Assembly: GCA_028282805.1 (NCBI GenBank)
Contig: JANQHD010000027.1
Span: 62,001-126,000 of the forward strand
Origin: Phycisphaeraceae bacterium
GTDB taxonomy: Bacteria > Planctomycetota > Phycisphaerae > Phycisphaerales > Zrk34
Reading direction: 5' to 3'
DNA length: 64,000 bases
Part shown: one piece after another, positions 8,725 to 16,479 of the stretch
How the letters are laid out: every line of letters begins with the position of its first letter
Numbering within the stretch: position 1 is the first letter of the stretch
Position numbers and translations under genes: made by a program
The notes under the pieces: model-generated
The model's input: the letters and a program-made list of their open reading frames with translations, nothing else
Told to the model about the DNA's origin: nothing
Database searches by the model: none

Positions 8725-9141
8725 TTAGCGGCGGGCGCGCTGGCGGGTGTGTTCGAGGCGGGCGTGCAGCAGGTCGAGGAACTCGGTCTCGGCTGCGTCG
8801 TCGTCGAAGTAGCCGACCTTCACGGAGACGGTGATGTGCTGCTCGTCGGTCTGTCGGGCGCGGATTTCGACGGGCTTGTCGCCGGCGGTCAGCGCGTCGA
8901 TGGCGTAGCCGGTGATCTCGTCGCGCCTGGAAGTCACGGCCCAGTGCGCATCGGCGACGGCGCGCGGGGCGAGCTCGGCGAAGTCGTCGATGCTCATCGC
9001 GAACCGCCGGCTGGGCTGGTCGGTGTGCAGGGCGGTGGCGTCGGTGGTCCGCCCGGAGTGGGGCATCTGGCAGCCGAGCGGCGACAGGCAGCCCAGCAAC
9101 AGGGCGGCCAGCAGCGGCGGGTGGCAGAATCGGCAACGCAT
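8725..9141 (-). CDS. small lipoprotein (DUF3568-like)
   Basis: A 138-residue protein with a signal peptide ending in a lipobox-like LSPLGC, so probably a lipoprotein. The mature part has one compact region resembling DUF3568 proteins (AVADAHWAVTSRRDE, TVSVKVGYFDDDAAETEFLDLLHARLE). I chose ATG 9141; an in-frame ATG at 9159 would add six residues, and neither has a clear ribosome site. It is transcribed divergently from phoH. The function is unknown. Confidence 0.72.
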   Translation of the reverse strand: MRCRFCHPPLLAALLLGCLSPLGCQMPHSGRTTDATALHTDQPSRRFAMSIDDFAELAPRAVADAHWAVTSRRDEITGYAIDALTAGDKPVEIRARQTDEQHITVSVKVGYFDDDAAETEFLDLLHARLEHTRQRARR

Positions 9142-9148
9142 ATGGGGG

Positions 9149-9154
9149 TATAAT
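9149..9154 (+). promoter_or_regulatory. possible -10 element before phoH
   Basis: A perfect TATAAT hexamer lies 68 bases before the phoH start in an otherwise GC-rich stretch between divergent genes. No good -35 is seen at the usual 16-18 bp spacing (AGAATC at 9126-9131), so it is only a candidate. Confidence 0.3.
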
Positions 9155-9222
9155 GTCATCTCACACGGGGAAGGCAAGCGCGGGCTCGTGTGGGCCGGCC
9201 AAGGCCCAGGAGGACTGTTCGT

Positions 9223-10176
9223 TTGGAACTGACGATAAACCTGCCACCGTCGACCGACAGGGTGGCGCTGTTCGGGGCGGCCGAGCGCAACCTCAAGATC
9301 ATCCGCGAAGCGTTGGACGTGGCGGTCGTCGTGCGCAACGGCGTGGTGCGCCTCTCGGGCGACTCGGCGTCGGTCAACCGCGCCGCCGAGGTCATCGCCG
9401 ACCTGGCCGATCGCGTGCGCAAGGGCCGATCGCTGGACCGCGCCGACGTGATCGGGCGCATCCACCACCTCGCCGGGGAGGGCGAGGCGGCGCAGCCCTG
9501 GAAAGAGGGCGACCCGCTCGACGTGTACGTCGGCCACCGGCAGATCGTGCCCAAGACCGAGGGCCAGCGGGTGTACCTCGAGGCGATCCGCACGAACGAC
9601 ATGACGTTCTGCACGGGCCCGGCGGGCACGGGCAAGACGTACCTCGCGGTGGCCGCGGCGGTGAGCATGCTCAAGCACGGTGCGGCGCGGCGGCTGATCC
9701 TCGTGCGCCCCGCCGTCGAGGCCGGGGAGAAGTTGGGGTTTTTGCCCGGCGACATGCAGGACAAGGTCAACCCGTACCTGCGCCCGCTGCTCGATGCGCT
9801 GCACGACATGATGCCGTTCGAGCAGGTGCAGAAGTTCATGCAGAACGACGTGATCGAGGTGGCGCCGCTGGCGTTCATGCGCGGGCGGACGCTCAACGAC
9901 TCGGTGATCATCATGGACGAGGCCCAGAACACCACCTCGGGGCAGATGCTGATGTTCCTCACCCGCCTCGGCCACGGCGGGAAGATGATCGTCACCGGCG
10001 ACACCAGCCAGATCGACCTGCCCGGCGGCCAAACCAGCGGGCTGATCGACGCGATCCGGCGTTTAAACCGGGTTTCCGGCATCGGTTTTGTGGCCCTGGA
10101 AAAGGCCGATATCGTGCGTCACAGGCTGGTACAGCGGATTGTTGACGCCTACGGCGGGCAGGAGCCGTCTGGCTAA
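9223..10176 (+). CDS. phoH: PhoH-like ATPase
   Basis: A 317-residue cytoplasmic ATPase of the PhoH/YbeZ family, normally linked to YbeY and RNA metabolism. Walker A GPAGTGKT lies at 132-139 and Walker B VIIMDEAQ at about 228-235, with VTGDTSQIDLP (sensor region) and the C-terminal ALEKADIVRHRLVQRIVDAY block. An N-terminal KH-like region covers about 1-65. I set the start at TTG 9223 because AGGAGG (9209-9214) is 8 bases upstream; the GTG at 9190 lies before it. It heads a four-gene cluster with the HD protein, ybeY and the CBS protein. Confidence 0.95.
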   Translation: MELTINLPPSTDRVALFGAAERNLKIIREALDVAVVVRNGVVRLSGDSASVNRAAEVIADLADRVRKGRSLDRADVIGRIHHLAGEGEAAQPWKEGDPLDVYVGHRQIVPKTEGQRVYLEAIRTNDMTFCTGPAGTGKTYLAVAAAVSMLKHGAARRLILVRPAVEAGEKLGFLPGDMQDKVNPYLRPLLDALHDMMPFEQVQKFMQNDVIEVAPLAFMRGRTLNDSVIIMDEAQNTTSGQMLMFLTRLGHGGKMIVTGDTSQIDLPGGQTSGLIDAIRRLNRVSGIGFVALEKADIVRHRLVQRIVDAYGGQEPSG

Positions 10177-10260
10177 ACGAGGGCGTAAGCCGGGCCGATG
10201 AAGTAAGATACCGCCCGCCCGGCCGGACGTGGGCAGGGAAAGACGCAGACGTAAACGCAG

Positions 10261-12585
10261 ATGGCCAAGAGCACTCCCCCCAAATCACGCCGCCGCGAGG
10301 TTCGCAAGAACGTCGTGCTCGAGAAGACCTCGCTGCGCAAGCTGCTGAGCCAGCGGCACGTGTCGCGCGGGCTGCTGTTCGCGTTGGTGTTCTGGGTATT
10401 GGCCAGCGCCCTGGTGCTGCGGGCGCGGCAGCAGTCGGCTTATCACGTGGGCCAGGTGATCGACACGCCGGTCGTGGCGCGGGTCGACGTGGAGTGGATC
10501 GACGAGGAGATGACCCAGCGCGACCGCGAGCGGGCGCGCAACGAGGTCAAGACCACCTACCGCCCCGACGAAGAGCACTTCGAGGTGATCCGCCAGAAGC
10601 TGGTGGCGCTGCCGGGCAACATGGCCAACGCGCAGTCGCTGGCGGACGTGGCGGAGCAGACGCGCCTGGAGTTTGCGCTGGACAGCAACGCGATCGAGGT
10701 GCTGCGTGGCTACCAGACCGAGGGCAACGCCTCGGACGGTTGGCTGGCGATCGTCGACGGCGTGGTTCGCGCGTACCGCATGGAGCCGATCATCAGCGGC
10801 GAGCAGTACCAGATCGAGCGGTCGGCGCGGGCGCTGGGCATCAAGCTGCGCCACACGAGGGCGACGCCCGACGAGCACGTCAGCGAGATGCTGATGATCA
10901 ACCTCGCCGACCAGGAGAGCATGAACGACGTGGCCGAGGACGTGACGCGCCACGTGCCCGGGTCGATCCGCGACCAGGTCGCCAACTTCATCGCCCAGCA
11001 GGCCAAGCCCAACTACTTCCCCGACAAGGACACGACCAACGCCGAGCGTCAGGCCGCCGCCGACGCGGTCAAGCCCGAGAAGAGCACGTACCCGGCCGGC
11101 GCGGTGCTGGTGGCGCGTTCGGAGCTGAAGGAGCGCGCCGAGGGCGAGTCGTACGTGACCGTGCTCACGCCCGAGCAGTTGGAGTTGATCGGGTACGAGC
11201 GTGAGCTGTACCACGCCCAGCTTTCGGGCGCGGCCAAGTGGCTGCGTGCGATCGCGCCGGTGTTTGTGGTGTTGCTGATCACGCTGGGCGTCGGGGCGAT
11301 CGTGCTGTCGCTTCGGCCTCGGATCGCCGAGAACCCGGTGCGGGGGCTGACGGCGTGCGCGTTGCTGCTGGCGTCGTTGGCGCTGGCGACGCTGGTTTCG
11401 CCGTTCGGCGCATACACCGCTTTGGCGGGCGCGATCACGGCGGCGGCGGGGGCGGCGATGATCCTCGCGATCGCTTACGAGCCGCGGCTGGCGGTGGGCG
11501 TCGGCGTGTTGCAGTGCCTGCTGATCAGCGTGGCGCTGAGTTTGACCGTAGGGCAGATGGCGGTGGCGATGGTGGCGGTGGTGGTGTCGGTGGGTCAGCT
11601 GCACGAGGTGCGCCTGCGCGGCACGCTGGTGCGTGTGGGCCTGGTGACCGGTTGCGTGGCGGGGGCGTCGTCGCTGGCGGTGGGGCTGCTGGAGCGCGGG
11701 GTGGTGCCGGGCATCTACGGCGCGATCGCGTGGCAGGCGGCGTGGGTGTTCGGCGGGGCGGTGGTGGTCGGTTTCTTCATCAACGGCACGCTGCGCTTCA
11801 TCGAGACGACCTTCAAGGTCACCACGGCCATGACGCTGCTGGAGCTGTGCGACGTCAACCGCCCGCTGCTGCGCAAGCTCGCGCAGGCGGCGCCGGGCAC
11901 GTACAACCACTCGCTGAACATCGCCGTGCTCGCCGAGAACGCCGCCGAGGCGATCGGCGCCAACGGGCTGCTGTGCCGGGTGGGCGCGATGTACCACGAC
12001 ATCGGCAAGATGAACAAGCCCGCCTACTTCATCGAGAACCAGGCCGGCGGGCCCAACCGCCACGAGAAGCTCAGCCCGGCGATGTCGCTGCTGATCATCA
12101 CCGGCCACGTGAAGGACGGCGTCGAGATGGCCAAGGAGTACGGCCTGCCGAAGGTGCTGCACCAGTTCATCGCCACGCACCACGGCACGACGCTGGTCGA
12201 GTATTTTTACCACGCCGCCAAGCGGCAGAGCGTGCTCGACGACCAGGCGCAGCCGAGCGAGTTCGAGTTCCGCTACCCCGGGCCCAAGCCGCGGTCGCGC
12301 GAGGCGGCGATCCTCATGCTCTGCGACATCGCCGAGTCCGCCTGCCGCACGCTCGACGAACCGACGCACAACCGCATCGAGCAGCTGGTGCACAACCTGG
12401 CGATCAAGCGCCTGATGGACGGCCAGTTCGACGACAGCGCCCTGACGCTCGAGGAGTTGCACCGCGTGGAAGAGTCGATCACCAAGTCGCTGGTCGGCAT
12501 CTACCACGGCCGGGTCAAGTACCCCGCGGGCGACAAGGAAAGAGAACAGGCCGACGTACAGAACAAGGACCGCGCCGCCGGGTGA
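10261..12585 (+). CDS. membrane HD phosphohydrolase (7TMR-HD, PgpH type)
   Basis: A 774-residue membrane enzyme. It has a cytoplasmic N-tail, a first helix at about 35-52, an extracytoplasmic 7TMR-HDED domain to about 320, then a cluster of helices (about 325-515). A cytoplasmic HD domain follows: NHSLNIAVLAENAAEAIG, then MYHDIGKMNKPAYF with HD at about 579-580, and FIATHHGTTLVEYF. In Firmicutes PgpH hydrolyses cyclic di-AMP; the same substrate here is inference. It lies 84 bases after phoH and 65 before ybeY, an arrangement conserved in many bacteria. Confidence 0.92.
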   Translation: MAKSTPPKSRRREVRKNVVLEKTSLRKLLSQRHVSRGLLFALVFWVLASALVLRARQQSAYHVGQVIDTPVVARVDVEWIDEEMTQRDRERARNEVKTTYRPDEEHFEVIRQKLVALPGNMANAQSLADVAEQTRLEFALDSNAIEVLRGYQTEGNASDGWLAIVDGVVRAYRMEPIISGEQYQIERSARALGIKLRHTRATPDEHVSEMLMINLADQESMNDVAEDVTRHVPGSIRDQVANFIAQQAKPNYFPDKDTTNAERQAAADAVKPEKSTYPAGAVLVARSELKERAEGESYVTVLTPEQLELIGYERELYHAQLSGAAKWLRAIAPVFVVLLITLGVGAIVLSLRPRIAENPVRGLTACALLLASLALATLVSPFGAYTALAGAITAAAGAAMILAIAYEPRLAVGVGVLQCLLISVALSLTVGQMAVAMVAVVVSVGQLHEVRLRGTLVRVGLVTGCVAGASSLAVGLLERGVVPGIYGAIAWQAAWVFGGAVVVGFFINGTLRFIETTFKVTTAMTLLELCDVNRPLLRKLAQAAPGTYNHSLNIAVLAENAAEAIGANGLLCRVGAMYHDIGKMNKPAYFIENQAGGPNRHEKLSPAMSLLIITGHVKDGVEMAKEYGLPKVLHQFIATHHGTTLVEYFYHAAKRQSVLDDQAQPSEFEFRYPGPKPRSREAAILMLCDIAESACRTLDEPTHNRIEQLVHNLAIKRLMDGQFDDSALTLEELHRVEESITKSLVGIYHGRVKYPAGDKEREQADVQNKDRAAG

Positions 12586-12650
12586 TGCGTCGCTGGCCGC
12601 CGGCCGCCGGCGGGCCTACGATCTGGCAGACCATTCCGTGGCGAACGCAG

Positions 12651-13238
12651 ATGAACGAAACCCCCACCCAACCCTTCGCCGAAGCCGACGACGACCACGC
12701 CGCCGCGCCCGCCGACGCCGACGACAGCCCCCCCCGACAGCGCCGCGTCGAGGTCGCCTGCGACCCTTCTGTTGACGACCCGCAGCTCGCCGACTGGCTC
12801 GCCGGCCAGCTCGACAGGCTCGTCGACCAGCTCGCGTTGGCCGAGGTGGAGCTGGCCGTCGTGGTCGTCGCCGACCCGCGCATGGCCGAGCTGCACGAGC
12901 GGTTCGCCGGCGTGACGGGCACGACCGACGTGCTCACTTTTGACCTGACCGGCGAAACCGCGGTCGGCACCCGGCACCCGGCGCCCGAGACCCGCAAGCA
13001 CGTCGAGGGCGAGGTGTACGTCTGTTACGACGAGGCCGCCCGCCAGGCCGCCGATCGCACGCACGGCGTCGACGTCGAGCTGCTGCTCTACGCGGTGCAC
13101 GGCCTGCTGCACCTGCTCGGCTACGACGACCACGACGAGGCACATCACGCCGAGATGCACGCCCGCGAAGACGAGCTGCTCGAAGCGATCGGCGTCGGCC
13201 GGGCCTTCGACGACGAGGGGGGCCGCCGGCATGAGTAA
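12651..13238 (+). CDS. ybeY: endoribonuclease YbeY
   Basis: A 195-residue metal-dependent RNase for 16S rRNA 3' end maturation and ribosome quality control. The defining motif HGLLHLLGYDDHDE (about 149-162) supplies the zinc-binding histidines. TGTTDVLTFDL and GEVYVCYDEA are also family features. About 35 residues before the core are acidic and low-complexity, longer than usual. The start at ATG 12651 has no clear Shine-Dalgarno; an in-frame ATG at 12584 cannot be excluded. It overlaps the next gene by 8 bases. Confidence 0.93.
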   Translation: MNETPTQPFAEADDDHAAAPADADDSPPRQRRVEVACDPSVDDPQLADWLAGQLDRLVDQLALAEVELAVVVVADPRMAELHERFAGVTGTTDVLTFDLTGETAVGTRHPAPETRKHVEGEVYVCYDEAARQAADRTHGVDVELLLYAVHGLLHLLGYDDHDEAHHAEMHAREDELLEAIGVGRAFDDEGGRRHE

Positions 13239-14523
13239 CCTTGGCTTGTGGATCGCGATCGGCGCGGCGTTGCTCAGCAGCTTCTTCGGCGCCTGCCACT
13301 ACGCGCTGCACCACTTCAGCCGCAACCGGCTCGAAGAGGTGCTCGAGCAGCGCGGCAAGACCAACCGCCTGACGTTGCTCGACCGCGCCGACGAGTACGT
13401 GCTGCTCACCGGCCTGCTGCGGGCGCTGTTGAACCTGGTGATTTTGTTGTCGATCGTGGCGTGGCTGGCGCCGCCGACCGAGGCGACGAGCTGGTGGCGC
13501 CTGCTCGGCGCGTTCGGCGTGGCGATGGCGCTGATCGCGGTGGTGGTCGTGGCCGTGCCCAACAGCTGGGGCCGGTACGGCGCCGAGCCGCTGCTGGCGA
13601 TGGCGCTGCCGATGCTCTCGGCGCTCAACAAGGTGCTGCGGCCGTTCATGGCGCTGCTGCACGCGTTCGACCCCGTCGTCCGCCGGTTGCTCGGCGTCAC
13701 CAAGCCCACGCCCGAAGACATCTCCGAGATCGAGCAGGAGATCCTCGACAAGGTCTCGGAGGGCGAATCGACCGGGCTCGTCGACGAGGCCCAGGCCGAC
13801 ATGATCGAGGCGATCGTCGAGTTCCCCACGACGACCGTCGACCAGATCATGACGCCGCGCACCGACGTGGTCGGCATCGAGGCCGACAACTCGCTCGACG
13901 AGATCAAGCGCCGCGTGCGCAAGGCCGGCCACAGCCGCTTCCCGGTCTACGAGGAGAACCTCGACCACATCCTCGGCGTGCTCTACGTCAAGGACCTGCT
14001 CGCGCTGGTCGGCGAGGGCGAACAGACCGCCGGCTTCGACCTGCGCTCGATCCTGCGCCCGGCGGTGTTCGTGCCCGAGTCCAAGACGTTGCGCGACCTG
14101 ATGCCGGAGATGAAGAGCCAGAAGGTGCACCTGGCGCTGGTGCTCGACGAGTACGGCGGCACCGCGGGCCTGGTCACCTTCGAGGACATCGTCGAGGAGA
14201 TCGTCGGCGAGGTCTCCGACGAGTACGAGCCCGAGACCCGCACCACGCCCAGCATCGACCGCCTCGACGACCGCCGCGCCGAGGTCGACGGCCGGGCCTA
14301 CATCGACGACGTCAACGACGAGCTCCGCGTCCGCCTGCCCGAAGACGAGGACTACGACACCATCGGCGGTTTCGTTTTTTCCACCCTCGGCCACATCCCC
14401 CGGGTCGGCGAGTCGTTCGAGTTCGAGAACCTCCGCTTCACCGTCACCGACGCCGAGCAGACCCGCGTCAACCGCGTGCAGATCGAGGTGGTCGGGCCCA
14501 ACGGTTCCAACGGCCGCGCCTGA
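13231..14523 (+). CDS. CNNM/CBS membrane protein (hemolysin/CorC family)
   Basis: A 430-residue protein with an N-terminal DUF21/CNNM membrane domain (helices at about 4-24, 68-88 and 90-112), then paired CBS domains from about 205 (TTVDQIMTPRTDVVGIEAD, SRFPVYEENLDHILGVLYVK, LALVLDEYGGTAGLVTFED). The C-terminal CorC_HlyC domain covers about 350-425 (DDYDTIGGF-like DEDYDTIGGFVFS). These proteins bind adenine nucleotides and are tied to magnesium or cobalt transport or resistance. It overlaps ybeY by 8 bases and ends the phoH cluster. Confidence 0.92.
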   Translation: MSNLGLWIAIGAALLSSFFGACHYALHHFSRNRLEEVLEQRGKTNRLTLLDRADEYVLLTGLLRALLNLVILLSIVAWLAPPTEATSWWRLLGAFGVAMALIAVVVVAVPNSWGRYGAEPLLAMALPMLSALNKVLRPFMALLHAFDPVVRRLLGVTKPTPEDISEIEQEILDKVSEGESTGLVDEAQADMIEAIVEFPTTTVDQIMTPRTDVVGIEADNSLDEIKRRVRKAGHSRFPVYEENLDHILGVLYVKDLLALVGEGEQTAGFDLRSILRPAVFVPESKTLRDLMPEMKSQKVHLALVLDEYGGTAGLVTFEDIVEEIVGEVSDEYEPETRTTPSIDRLDDRRAEVDGRAYIDDVNDELRVRLPEDEDYDTIGGFVFSTLGHIPRVGESFEFENLRFTVTDAEQTRVNRVQIEVVGPNGSNGRA

Positions 14524-14629
14524 GCCGCCCGCCGCACAATTCCCGTAAATCCCCGTGAATTAACTGGCTTTTGCCTTGTGGCGGTGTATGTTTCCAATGG
14601 CTATCGGACGCTGGAAACGACCTCTAACG

Positions 14630-14664
14630 ACCCCCAGTCGCCACCCGTGGTGCGGGGGTTTTTT
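14630..14664 (+). terminator. Rho-independent terminator before cysS
   Basis: ACCCCC at 14630-14635 pairs with GGGGGT at 14654-14659, with an inner GCCAC/GTGGT helix, followed by six T. It lies 106 bases after the CBS gene stop and 35 bases before cysS. It should end the phoH cluster transcript, or attenuate cysS if transcription starts further upstream. Confidence 0.75.
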
Positions 14665-14698
14665 CATCCCGCGTCCGTCGGTAGAATCCGTCGCTCCC

Positions 14699-16168
14699 AT
14701 GAACATCCGCTTTTACAACACGCTCAGCCGCTCCGTCGAAGACTTCAAGCCCATCGAGCCGGGCGTCGTCCGCATGTACCACTGCGGGCCGACCGTCTAC
14801 GACTACGTCCACATCGGCAACTTCATCAGCTTCATGCTCGGCGACCTGCTCCGCCGCTTCTTCGAGTTCGCCGGTTACGACGTCGTGCAGGTGATGAACA
14901 TCACCGACGTCGGCCACATGACCGAGGACGACCTGGCCGACGGCGGCGGCGACGACAAGATGAAGCTCGCCGCCGAACGCCTCAACCTCGACCCGCTCCA
15001 GGTCGCCCGCCACTTCACCGACGCGTTCGTCGAGGACGCGAAGCTGCTCGGCATCAAGGTCGCCGACGACCACGCCACCCACATGCCCCACGCCACGGCC
15101 AACATCGACGCGATGATCGCGCTGATCGAAAAGCTCATCGCCAACGGCCACGCCTACGCCACCGAAGACGGCGCCGTCTACTTCGACGTCGCCACCTTCC
15201 CCGACTACGGCCGGCTCTCCGGCAACACGCTCGACGCGCTGCAGTCCGGCGCCGGCGGCCGCGTCAGCGACGAACACCAGGCCGGCAAGAAACACCCCGC
15301 CGACTTCCTCTTGTGGAAGGCCGACGACAAGCACCTGATGAAGTGGGACTCGCCGTGGGGCGTCGGCTACCCCGGCTGGCACATCGAGTGCTCCGCGATG
15401 GCGCTGGGCACGCACAGCGCGCTGGCCGGTAAGCCCGTCGAGGTCATCGACATCCACACCGGCGGCGAAGACAACATCTTCCCCCACCACGAGTGCGAGA
15501 TCGCGCAGACCTGCGGCGCCACCGGCAACCAGAGCTTCGCCAACTACTGGCTGCACCAGCGCCACCTCATGGTCGAGGGCGCGAAGATGTCCAAGTCCAA
15601 GGGCAACTTCTACACCCTCCGCGACCTGGTGGCGCGCGGCGTCGAGCCCGCCGCGCTCCGCTACGAGTTGCTCCGCACCCACTACCGCGCCAACACGAAC
15701 TTCACCCTCAAGGGCCTGGAAGACTCGACCAAGGCCGTCGCCCGCCTGCGCGCCTTCGCCGCCAAGGCCCCCGCGCCCGACGGGCCGGTCGAACTCAAGC
15801 TGCAAACGCCGATCGAGCAGCGCTTCGCCGAGGCGCTCGCCGACGACCTGAACACCTCCGCCGCGCTCGGCGAATTATTTAGTTGGATCAACGCCACGCC
15901 CGAGCCGACCGCCGCCGACGTTGCCGCGTTGCGCCGCATCGACCACGTGCTCGGCGTCCTCGACCCCCCGGAAGTTTCGTCTGCGGTGCACGCCACGGGC
16001 TTGTCCGACGCCGAGGTCGAGGAGAAGATCGCGCAGATCACCGCCGCCCGCGCGTCGAAGGACTACGCGACCTCCGACGCCGTGCGCGACGAACTGCTCG
16101 CCGCCGGCATCGAGGTGCGTTTAAGCAAAGACGGTGCAACTTGGTCTCGCAAGATCACCTTTGACTGA
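14699..16168 (+). CDS. cysS: cysteine--tRNA ligase
   Basis: A 489-residue class I aminoacyl-tRNA synthetase charging tRNA-Cys. The zinc/active-site Cys and HIGH-type signature are in MYHCGPTVYDYVHIGNF (Cys29, HIGN 38-41). Zinc ligands recur in WHIECSAMA and HHECEIAQ. KMSKSKGN begins at about 296. The DALR-like anticodon domain is C-terminal. ATG 14699 gives the standard start; the frame upstream to 14576 passes through the terminator and is not coding. It is probably a single-gene unit. Confidence 0.97.
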   Translation: MNIRFYNTLSRSVEDFKPIEPGVVRMYHCGPTVYDYVHIGNFISFMLGDLLRRFFEFAGYDVVQVMNITDVGHMTEDDLADGGGDDKMKLAAERLNLDPLQVARHFTDAFVEDAKLLGIKVADDHATHMPHATANIDAMIALIEKLIANGHAYATEDGAVYFDVATFPDYGRLSGNTLDALQSGAGGRVSDEHQAGKKHPADFLLWKADDKHLMKWDSPWGVGYPGWHIECSAMALGTHSALAGKPVEVIDIHTGGEDNIFPHHECEIAQTCGATGNQSFANYWLHQRHLMVEGAKMSKSKGNFYTLRDLVARGVEPAALRYELLRTHYRANTNFTLKGLEDSTKAVARLRAFAAKAPAPDGPVELKLQTPIEQRFAEALADDLNTSAALGELFSWINATPEPTAADVAALRRIDHVLGVLDPPEVSSAVHATGLSDAEVEEKIAQITAARASKDYATSDAVRDELLAAGIEVRLSKDGATWSRKITFD

Positions 16169-16183
16169 CCCCTGCACACACAT

Positions 16184-16281
16184 AGCCGGCAGCATACCTG
16201 CTGCCGGTTCCGCTCCAAGCATGTCGGTCGCCCCCGCCCCCGCCCCCGGAACCGGAACCGGCGGCAGGTATGCCGCCGGCT
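16184..16281. repeat. large double-hairpin inverted repeat
   Basis: Two 29-bp arms (16184-16212 and 16253-16281) are reverse complements with 27 of 29 matches. Each arm is itself a hairpin: CCGGCAGCA-TACC-TGCTGCCGG in the left one, and the equivalent with compensating changes in the right. The spacer is C-rich. Paired changes on both sides of each small hairpin suggest selection for folding. This is a BIME-like architecture between convergent genes. Confidence 0.85.
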
Positions 16282-16429
16282 GTTGTTCCGCCTTGTTTCC
16301 ATGGTGCCTTTCGTGACTTTCAACACTGGTCCCTGTATCAATTTTAACTTAAAAGTTAAGCATTAAAGCGGGGGCAAACCAGGTTGCGATGGGCTTGGTG
16401 GGTCGGTCGTGTGGCTGTCGATGCCTATG

Positions 16430-16454
16430 AAAAACCCCCGTATAGACGGGGGCT
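16430..16454 (-). terminator. Rho-independent terminator for the glycoside-hydrolase-like gene
   Basis: On the minus strand CCCCCGT (16452-16446) pairs with ACGGGGG (16441-16435) around a four-base loop, followed directly by TTTTTC. It lies 26 bases beyond the stop codon at 16480, the expected place for an intrinsic terminator. Confidence 0.85.
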
Positions 16455-16479
16455 AAGTGTTCGCATTGCGGGGGTGCGT

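Larger units (their letters stand above)
16169..16479. other. intergenic region with two repeat structures, no gene
   Basis: The 311 bases between convergent cysS and the glycoside-hydrolase-like gene hold the long inverted repeat at 16184-16281 and the minus-strand terminator at 16430-16454. An A/T-rich stretch lies around 16335-16370 (AATTTTAACTTAAAAGTTAA contains the palindrome TTAACTTAAAAGTTAA at about 16341-16358). I see no coding potential. Confidence 0.6.

Noticed and set aside
10285..12507. 740-codon open frame on the minus strand
   Set aside because: It is the exact antisense shadow of the HD phosphohydrolase gene, with low-complexity composition.
12934..14394. 486-codon open frame on the minus strand
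   Set aside because: Antisense shadow of ybeY and the CBS protein gene.
14560..14700. T-box-like leader before cysS
   Set aside because: A terminator is present, but I find no T-box core sequence or specifier stem; the hairpin is explained as an intrinsic terminator.
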